A stretch of 64,000 bases of DNA from Gymnothorax reevesii (taxonomy: Eukaryota; Chordata; Actinopteri; Anguilliformes; Muraenidae). Under the pieces are notes generated by a model. The model ran no database searches, had not been told where the DNA came from, and saw only the letters and a list, made by a program, of their open reading frames with translations. The position numbers were made by a program, and so were the translations under genes. The stretch spans positions 69,961,367 through 70,025,366 of the forward strand of contig CM056580.1 of the NCBI GenBank assembly GCA_029721435.1, written 5' to 3'. Numbering within the stretch: the first letter of the stretch is position 1; each line of letters starts with the position of its first letter. Below are positions 55,601-64,000 of the stretch, one piece after another.

Positions 55601-57290
55601 AGGGTCTGGGGGGCAGTAGACTGGGATAGGGTCGTGGGGGAAGGCCATAGCGTGTAATGCTCAACAGCTGTCTCCCATGAACATTCCAGCTGGGGCCCTT
55701 TCAGCACATGGGAATTCCTGGTGCGGTTTGTTTATCAAAAGTATTAGTCGGATGTTTGTTGTTTCTGCGGAACATAGTGGAACAATCGCATATCGTGCAT
55801 TTGTACCTTCTCCTTAGACTCCTATCATCCCAGCCCCACCTTCCTCATGGCGTGTGCTAATTACACTCAACACACAGTGTGTGCTGAGGGTGTAAAAGCC
55901 TTTTGAATATTCCTAAATTGATGAATGAAATCTCAGTCCGCGTGCGGCATTGTATTAGGTCCTGTGGACTTATAGGCTGCTGTTACATGAACAGTGATTT
56001 CCATCATAATCATTGAAGAGAATTGTCCTATAGCTTTTTGTTGCCAGTAATTTCCACACGTTTTAGTTGCTGTTACCTTGGAATTTCAGTGTAACTACAC
56101 ACAGTACTGATGTCCCTCCCTCCCCTTTTGCTCCAGCCCTCCCTTATCTCTTCACCTCTTTCTCTTTCACTCTTTCTACCCCACCCCAACACTCCTCTCT
56201 TTCTTTCTCCCCCTCTCTTATGAGTTCATCCACGCGCAGTAACTCTCAACCTAAATATTTAGCCGTCCTGGTAGGAAACTGCTCTGTCTAAACTCCTTCC
56301 AGATGTTGGGCCAGAGCGGCTCTGTATTTAAGGCTAATTACGTGCGGCTGTGAAGGGGCAGGGTTCCTGGGAGCAGGAGAGGCGGTGGCTGTGGGATTGG
56401 CTGGGTGACCCAGAGACTCTCTGCAGCCCTCGCTGTTCCCAGGACGTCTGTTCTGCACAGGAAGCACTGCAAGGCCCCTACCAGGTACAACATGTAAACC
56501 AGGAGGGTACAACACGCTGCTTTGTTTCCTCCATGTTGTCTGATAATCACCCAGCCATGAATCGCTTTCATTATGCAAAGCTCCTCTCGTCAAATCATGG
56601 GCCATTAGGGCCAAGGACTGCTAGGTTCCCACCCTTACTTTACCTGGATGTCACGTGCAACAACAGTTGGCCCATCATTTGCATTCACTGTTCCTGGGAT
56701 GAAAGATCACCAGGGCCCAATTTGGATCCAACAGCCATATTTCATTTTGCCTGCTTTAAAGCATCAGTGTTTTTCTACACGAGTGGCCAGCATTTTATGG
56801 TGATGGTTAGCCTTCTGGTCTGTGCGAGTGAGCTCATGAGTGTCTGCGTGTTTGTGTTTGTGCTGGTGCATTCAGTTTTTAATTTAGGAAAAACATGTTT
56901 TCCCGACTGGTTTCTGTATCCTATTTATGTGCCAGATGCCCTGCTGCACTTTAAATGAACGACCAGTTGTTATGGCAAAGCACCTGCAGGTGTGGCAATG
57001 CATTTATGATGAGAGCCAGTTGTGTACAGAATATTTGTTTGCCATTAATGAGGCTGCATGGAGAGCTCCTTTCGCAGTGGATGATTCAGAGTGCGTGTTC
57101 AATTCACAAAGCTATGGAAGGAGAGTGGAGGTGTAAATAGACCTGGTAGCTGCTGATGCGATTGTGGACTTAAGAGCTTTGCTATTCTGTGGCCTGTCCA
57201 GGCTAGGACGGTGTAATGGGGAGTTGGAATGTTCATTGTAGCCATTGGTAGCGCGTTGTCAATTGATTATTAGATTGTTCGATGCTTAGT

Positions 57291-58276
57291 CAGGCCTACT
57301 AAAGAAATAACCGAAATGGGACTGAAATTAAACAAAATGTAACATTATTAGCTGAAATTCAAATCTCAATTTAGCGAAGTGGAAGAAAATGAATAGAAAC
57401 TGCATAATTATGCAGCGATCTGCGACAGAAAAGTATAGAGAACGAGATTTGAAAGACTCGAAATGAAACACCATGTAACTGCGCATGTGCTGGTCAAGGG
57501 TATCAGCAGGGGTAGACCATGTATTTGAAATTTAATCGGCTAGACTGCATTTTACTGGGCGACATAATTCATTCTCAAAATTCAAAATCAACACTATCTT
57601 TTGTATGTACAAACTGGTTTTTACTACGAAATCACCGGATCCCTTGCCTGACAGGCAAATGTATTTTGGACCCAAATTAAGAAATAGACTATAACCACTA
57701 TTAGATAAGTTACTCTAGTGGGGTTTCCAATGCTATTAAAATTACATATCCTGAAATGTCAACAGAAAAATCATACTGACACAATATGCAGCAAATATAA
57801 TGTTGAGAACTGAGCAATTAGGTTATTTGTATTCACTAGCGAGTAGGATCGTCATTCCTTAATTGGCACCAAATTGGGTCATTTCCTCGCCTGCTCATTT
57901 TCACGAAACATTTTTCATTTACCAGTCCGCTGTCAGGGTATTAACACACGATTCAATGTATCGGTGGTATACATAAAACACTACAAACGACCGTCAGTTG
58001 CTAAAATACAAATACTTCACATACAATCAAAGAAATAACTTTCCTCAATCACAAGCAGGTTGGCTTCCGCTTTGCCCACTGCGCATGTGCAAATCGAGTG
58101 TTGCGTTTCGAGTCTTTCAAATCTCGTTCCTTATGCTTTTACATCGCTGATCGCTGCATATTTATGCAGTTTCTATTTATTTTCTTCTGCTTCGCTAAAT
58201 TGTGATGCAGTTTTGGTTAATAAAGTTACATTTCTATTGTTTTTGTGTTGTTTCGAAATTTTCTTTGGTAGGCCTG
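57291..58276. mobile_element. 986-bp DNA transposon with about 190-bp inverted termini
   Basis: The ends are CAGGCCTACTAAAGAA and the inverse TTCTTTGGTAGGCCTG, flanked by a perfect 5-bp repeat TTAGT (57286-57290 and 58277-58281). The inverted similarity runs inward for about 190 bp: 57291-57490 against 58078-58276. Landmarks include 'caatttagcgaag', 'tagaaactgcata-(a)tatgcagcgatc' and 'aacgagatttgaaagactcgaaa'. The innermost match is the partly palindromic 'actgcgcatgtgc'. The interior has no transposase. Superfamily unassigned. Confidence 0.85.
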
Positions 58277-58993
58277 TTAGTTTCCAGTCTAGAGCATGTT
58301 CAGCCGGCAGGCCTGCACATTTTGCAGTTCCCTGCCATTTTGCATGCATGTCTGCATGCCCATGTGGCATCACGCAGAGTAGCTGTGGGCTGCGGTTGTG
58401 TTCTGTCTGCCTTTCTGACCTTGGCGAAAGGGGAGCCTGCTGATGAAAAGGCCCTTAAGCTTGTCTTATCAGGAGCGTCGGATTGGACGGAACGCAGGAG
58501 GCATTCCACTGACGAGAGAGAGGTTTTCAGGATAACAGATGAGGATGGCTGCTCTCTGTCCCGGTTGGAAATGTAAATGGTGGGAAACAGGGTAAAACAA
58601 ATTCAGCTCTCGTCACAGGAAACCTGGCAAAGCTTTTAATACACCTGTCAGTGTCACACAACGTCTGACCCCCTGACCCCCACGGCCAAGGGCAAAGTGA
58701 GGAGGTCAGTCATTAGACATGCGACACCCAAACACAGCCGCTTGCCGTTCATCTCCTCCTGCCTGTCAGATTATCTCTCAGCATTCAACTGCTATAGCTT
58801 TAAGAATTTACTGCTCATGAAGGCAGTGTTCTTTTAAAAAATTAGCCGGGGTATACGCACTCATGTAGAGTGAATGTAATGGCACTTTGAAGCAATTGAG
58901 TTTAGTTTTTGTTGCTGGTTCAGTTGTCCTTCTGAACTCTGTAAATCTTTGGCCTCAAGAATGTATATTGTATCTCTGCCTTAGCTATACCTA

Positions 58994-59085
58994 CCCTACC
59001 AACCTCCTGCCCCCTCCCCCACCACACCCCTCCTGTGCACCCTACCAACCTCCTGCCCCCTCCCCCACCACACCCCTCCTGTGCA
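58994..59085. repeat. 46-bp perfect tandem duplication, C-rich
   Basis: Two head-to-tail copies of a C-rich 46-bp unit containing CCTACCAACCTCCTGCC and CCACCACACCCCTCCTG, apparently identical, so the duplication is recent. Confidence 0.9.
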
Positions 59086-60319
59086 CCCTATCTCCTTCCT
59101 TTCCTTCCCTCTGCAAACCACAGAATTGGTTTCCAGGGCTCTTGCCGAGGCACAGGCCACAGTGCAGGATCTCAGATAAAGCGCCTGGTGTCTGTGGTGA
59201 ACATGCCTGTGGTTAGAGCCATATGCCGGAGTTGAGTGTGTGACTGTGTCAGACCACCAGTGACACTGACAAATCTAGCCTTCATCAAGCCTTCTGCTCT
59301 GATTGCGAGTGACAGCTGGCAGGTCTGTAGCCCCAGCTGCTCTGATTTATGATTGGCCTATGACGTTCATAAGGTGTAGTTGGAGATTTGGTTGTGTCTG
59401 CATTATTGTTGCTCTTTGTTCATATGTACTACATCAACATTTTTGACCTTGTAAACTTGAGCAGAGGACAGATTGATTGACTTGATCACCTTCTGCCCAA
59501 ATGATTGAATGGTTAATCCCATCTCAGTTGTTTCAGAACTGTACTGAACCATCTCAGTTTTATCTGGTTATTTAGACCAGAGTGCATTTAGTTTCTCCCT
59601 GCAACAGCAAACAAAACTAGTTCCCACAGCCTTTGCCGAGTGTCTCGAAACACGGTATGAGGGTATGAGGCGGAACAATGAGGCAATGTTACTCCAGCCT
59701 GACTTGGTCTCTGATTGTTTGAATGGCCTAGTGCTCCGAATTGCCTCATTAAAAGCTTTAGAACAGTGCTGAAGTGTGGATTGTTCTACATTTCAGGGCA
59801 ACTGCATCAATGTTTTCTTTGTGAGGTCCAGTCTTTGTATACAGAAGGAGAGGGAGTGTGGGAGAAGTATTGCACGCATATTTAGGATGAAAAATGGTCT
59901 ACTGGCGATATATGTTTGTTTTTTTTCTTGACCACTGAACCCTGCATACCTGTTCTGGTCATATATCTCTTTGTGTCACTGCCTTGTTTCATTCAGTGGG
60001 ATGAAATTGCGGACTGAGGCAGGAGCTCTGGCGTAAAGATAATCGCACATTTTCAAACTAGATTTTTTTTTGCCTGTATTCACCAGAAAAAATGTTGGTT
60101 GGGAGAAGGACAGACTGTCATTAGGGCTTCAGTCATTCTCTCCTGTCTGTGTGTTTCCATGTCTGAATTTACATCCGCACGTCTGTGTGTGTGGAATGTA
60201 TGTTAGTGGCTGCATGCGTGTCCATACGCTTGATTTTGTTAATTTGTGCGGTTATTGTTAGCGTGTTGCTTGATGTGCATTCATTGGTCCACATGCTTGG
60301 CTTGTACCAGCATTTGTCT

Positions 60320-60362
60320 TGTGTGTGTGTGTATGTGTGTGCGTGCGTGTGTGCGTGCGTGA
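60320..60362. repeat. (TG)n microsatellite
   Basis: Short interrupted GTGTGC/GTGT tract within the presumed adgra2 intron. Confidence 0.85.
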
Positions 60363-61912
60363 AGAGTGTGAGCCGTGCGTGTCTCCAGCTGCCCATTGAG
60401 GGCGCGTGTGTGTGGGGAGGGTGTGTGTTGCCGCAGTGCCCAAAATAGGATTCCAGCCTCTCCACCTCTAATTAGAGGCTGTTTATAAAACCAAAATTTT
60501 AATTTTAGACTGGGGAGGAGCTGAAGGTCTCCCTCAAATCATTATGTTTTTCTTGTCCTGAAAGGGCCGTAACACAGCCACACAAATACATGCCGCACAC
60601 ACGAACGCTCGACGCGCCCACCCATACATAACTCTCCACCTCAGTCCAGTCACCCACACACAGAGCACCAGTGCGACTCGTGTCACTCCTGAAACTCAGG
60701 ATGTTGGCATTCCCGCCTCCCTGCTTGTGTCTTACTGAAGTCCATGCTGAATCTTGGTGGGATATCACCTCGATGCATTCTATTGTTCCTTCAATTAAGT
60801 TCAATAATGAATATAGGTCAATGCTGCGAACACACAGCTGTCAGCGATATCATCAATAATTTTGGATACATTGTGAGAATTGAGTTCAACTTTTTTTTTT
60901 TTTTACTCCCTCATGCAGTTGGTCAACCCTTTTACTGGTCAGCTTTCTTCCAGCTGTACAGTATCACTTAACTTATAAACAAAAGAAAAATTACAATGAT
61001 TTTACAATTCCTCTTAAAATGAAATGACACTCATTATTCTACATTAACTGTTTACTAACTGTATCTGCTGTTACAATGAAGACTGCGGTGAGTGTATGAA
61101 TGCTGTTCTACCAGAAAGCAGATGATGACAGAAATGTCTTTAGACCAGCAGAGGGTTAATATGACTCGTGTGCCGAATGTTCACATTCCATGATGCTGCC
61201 TCTCAGGCCCACAGAAGTTCTGCGCTGCTCTGAAAGCATGACCAATCAATGAAGTGGCCAATTTTTCAAAGCCACACATCCAGTATGATAGATGATAACA
61301 GGCTCTGAAGGACACAGAATTCATTTTTATTGAACTTGCATAATTCAATAAGTATTCATGGCTCTGCATTATAAAAAATATATAATGTGCGATTACTTGG
61401 TTACTTCTTCAAGCGCAACAGGAAATTGAAAATAAATTCCAAGGCTGTCTCTGAAGCTGTCAAAGACGAAGGCGAGGGGACAAAGGGGACATTCACGTCT
61501 CAAGATGCATTTAGTGTGAGAGCGGTCTGTCCGCTCAAGTGCTTCTGTCTCGGCAGTGTGGCCTGCTGCTCGGCTGCTGCGGTGAGGCTGGCAGGCCGGG
61601 TGATTCTGCAGCCTGCGCGGTGGCGTTTGGGAAAGGGTCAGTGTGGGACAGCTTCAGTGCGGCGTTCAGATCCCCCGCACCCCCTCACCTGCATGGAGCT
61701 GGTCCAGACCAGGCTGGCGGTGTGCGGCTCGCGAGGTGTGTCCGACAAAGAGGCTGCAGCCCTTTCCCCGGCTCAGCACAGCCACAGTGATTAGCACTGA
61801 GCTGTCAGCCTGCCACTGTGGCACTTGAGCAACTCCAGAATGAATGGAGGCCCTTTGCTGGGGGAGCGCCCTCTCTCTGCCTTCCTCTCACTCTTATGCT
61901 CTCTCTCCCTCT

Positions 61913-62052
61913 CGCACGCACACACATACGCACACGTGCACACTCACGCGCACAGGCACACACACACACACACACGCACGCATATGCACGCATGCACACT
62001 TACACGCACAGGCACACACACACACACACACACGCACATATATATGCACACG

Positions 62053-62101
<49 letters not shown>
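61913..62101. repeat. (CA)n/(CACG)n microsatellite
   Basis: About 190 bp of alternating CA and CG steps with two interruptions, ending in about 20 perfect CA units. It keeps frames open on both strands (Thr/His and Val/Cys-rich), which are not genes. Confidence 0.95.
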
Positions 62102-62103
<2 letters not shown>

Positions 62104-64000
62104 CCGCTGAGAAGAGGCTGCTGTAGCGGACAGCTCTTTGCAGTAATTGGGTGCTCTGGCTTCATTAGAGGCGGCCTGAGGACTGCAGCACATCACAATG
62201 AGGGGCAGTGTGGTGTGGGGAGAGCAGAGAGAGACCTCTCCTGTAGCCTTACCCCCCCAGAGCCTGCTAACGAACTGCCAGCCCCTAACAAGCTCCATGT
62301 GTTCTGCAAGAGGACCAGCTTTGGTCGTATGTTCAGTTTACCAACACAGCACACACAAACTGCCATTGTGTGCTCGTCTGTATGCATGTGGGTGGATTTC
62401 TCAGAAGTGTGCTTCATCGCCTTGTTACACAGAAGAATGCCCTGCATGTCCTAACAGTAATTGATTTGGCAATCACTTCCAACCTTTTTAATCCCTGTCA
62501 ATAGTTTGCAGTAAAAAGTGCAGTAAAAATTATTTCCGATGTACAACTACCTTGTGTGAAGTATGGAGTGCTAGAAAAAAAAAGAAAAACTGGCAACAGT
62601 AAATGTTTGAACGTCTGACGGTGATGCTGAATAAAAGTAGTTACAAACACGTTTTTTTACTGCCTAATTATGCCACAAATGAGCGATCCATCTCGGTCAG
62701 ATCCTGTATGTGGCCACATGCTGCTTTAGCGACGGTCGTTTGATTTAGTTTGACTACCTTGCGGTATTTGCATTTTGGTTAACCTCTTGGGTGAAGCCCA
62801 ATGTTCAGGGCACAGGGGCGCCAGCTTGACTGGGCTAGATTCAGGGTTTGGAGATGGTTGTGCCCACAGCCCGGTGGTGGTAGTTGCTGGAGCTGGCACT
62901 GGGAGAATGCCTTCAGGGCGGAGGTAAACTGGCGTTAGCACCGGACGCTCTTTTTCCTTGCTGTTGTGCCGTCCAGGCCTGCCCTCTCTCAGCCCAGTGA
63001 TGAATACCATGGTTTAAGGGGGGTTGAGCAGCAGAGAGGTTCTTAGTAGCTAACGCTGTGGCTAACATACAGGCTATCCACCTTTCCTCAGAGCTCTCCG
63101 TTGGACTGTTGGCCCCCTTGATAAAGTGCCAATGTCCTGCTAAGCCAGCCTGTGAGTGTTAAAATATACAAATGGCCACAAAGCACTCTTTGCATCAGCA
63201 CATGCATGCTCATCTTTCCGCCTCTAGTGTATAAAGGACAACCTCCCGAGCAGCACCCCCACCCATAAAATAAGAAGAATGTCTACTTTGGCCTTTGAGA
63301 TGGCCCCCTGTAAGGCTAAACTCTGCATGGGTATGTGTGCCATGGGAAAGTTTCAAATTAAAGCCCCTTCATAACTGTTTTGATGTGTTTAGATCATGAC
63401 TTGGAAAGAACAAACAGGCTTGGAAAAACATGCTGACAGCCAGCTTTGGTAATGGAGTATTTTTATTGAAAGAGTTGGCTCTCCCTCAACTTCAGATCCA
63501 ATACTGCTTGTTCCTTCCAGTCTTTGCATTGCTGAAGTTTTCTGTATTGATTTGCTGAAATTTTCTGTATTGAGCTCAGACTTTTTATTCAAACTGAAAG
63601 ATTTCCTTGTTTAAAATGAAAAAGCATGCCCTTCACCTGCTAGTGCAAAGATAATCAACAGCAGAAGAAACATTGAGAAACAGAAGAGACCTTAAAGAAA
63701 ACAGTCCGATGAGAACTTTCCATGCTTGGCAAAAAAAATCTGACCAGGCATTTTAATCCTGGTTTAAGACTTAAAACATTTATTTCATTTGCCTTTTTTT
63801 CTCGGAAAGAAAAAATCAGCCCCTGATGTGAGAGAATTTTGACAAATTTTTGGATTTTTCCATGGGACAAGTGGAATGTTCTCACCCTGGAAATAAATCT
63901 TGAAACATGTGCCAGGCACTACAAACCCAGCCCGTTGCTCTCATTTTAGCTGGTCAATGAATTGATCCACTTTTTGGGTACACATGCACTTAATTTTGAC

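Larger units (their letters stand above)
52643..64000 (+). other. adgra2: Start of adgra2 intron 1, no further exon seen
   Basis: The next exon should encode the first leucine-rich repeat (LxLxxNxI pattern); none was found. The stretch holds a transposon at 57291-58276, a 46-bp duplication at 58994 and (TG)n/(CA)n tracts near 60320-60360 and 61915-62100. Between 52650 and 57280, and from 62110 on, I see only non-coding sequence. Conserved enhancers cannot be judged by eye. Confidence 0.6.

Noticed and set aside
56350..56958. 202-codon + strand frame in the adgra2 intron
   Set aside because: No recognisable domain or conserved pattern. A chance open frame in GC-richer DNA cannot be excluded; protein conservation in other fish would be needed.
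61825..62454. 209-codon frame
   Set aside because: Most of it is a (CA)n tract, and no family motif appears outside the repeat.

Overview
The window looks like a stretch of a teleost fish nuclear genome. The evidence is split vertebrate exons with GT/AG borders, long introns, abundant (TG)n/(CA)n tracts, and many DNA-transposon families typical of fish (Tc1-like, hAT, short TIR elements), together with a Tf1/sushi-like Ty3/gypsy chromovirus. Only two host genes are supported, both on the + strand.

Left part (1-22440): the 3' end of a PDZ-LIM gene, best matched to pdlim2. Four coding exons (9990-10108, 19520-19659, 20488-20599, 21190-21382) join in frame into a 187-residue C-terminal segment that ends in one LIM domain. 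A roughly 1 kb 3' UTR follows, with an AATAAA at 22416. The exons for the PDZ domain were not found and probably lie to the left. The 9.4 kb intron before the second exon holds a 2.56 kb hAT element (8-bp target duplication), itself interrupted by a 1.09 kb TIR element with CCGCGG-rich ends.

Middle part (22441-52388): about 30 kb of intergenic DNA made largely of mobile and tandem DNA. It includes Tc1-like transposase remnants of several types, a 295-bp TIR element, and a 673-bp TIR element carrying a broken RecQ-like helicase fragment inserted in a Tc1-like remnant with an 11-bp duplication. It also holds a 45-bp minisatellite of about 43 units, several foldback elements, a transposase-type PHD-finger fragment, and a complete, apparently very young Ty3/gypsy retrotransposon (41476-48142). 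That retrotransposon has nearly identical LTRs, one uninterrupted 1428-codon gag-pol frame with a C-terminal chromodomain, and signals for self-primed reverse transcription.

Right part (52389-64000): the first coding exon of an adhesion GPCR of the ADGRA group, most likely adgra2 (Gpr124), with signal peptide and start of the leucine-rich-repeat cap. It is preceded by two tiny upstream ORFs chained by TGATG stop/start overlaps. The rest appears to be its first intron, which contains a 986-bp transposon with roughly 190-bp inverted termini and several microsatellites.

All family names come from reading motifs by eye. No database search was possible.
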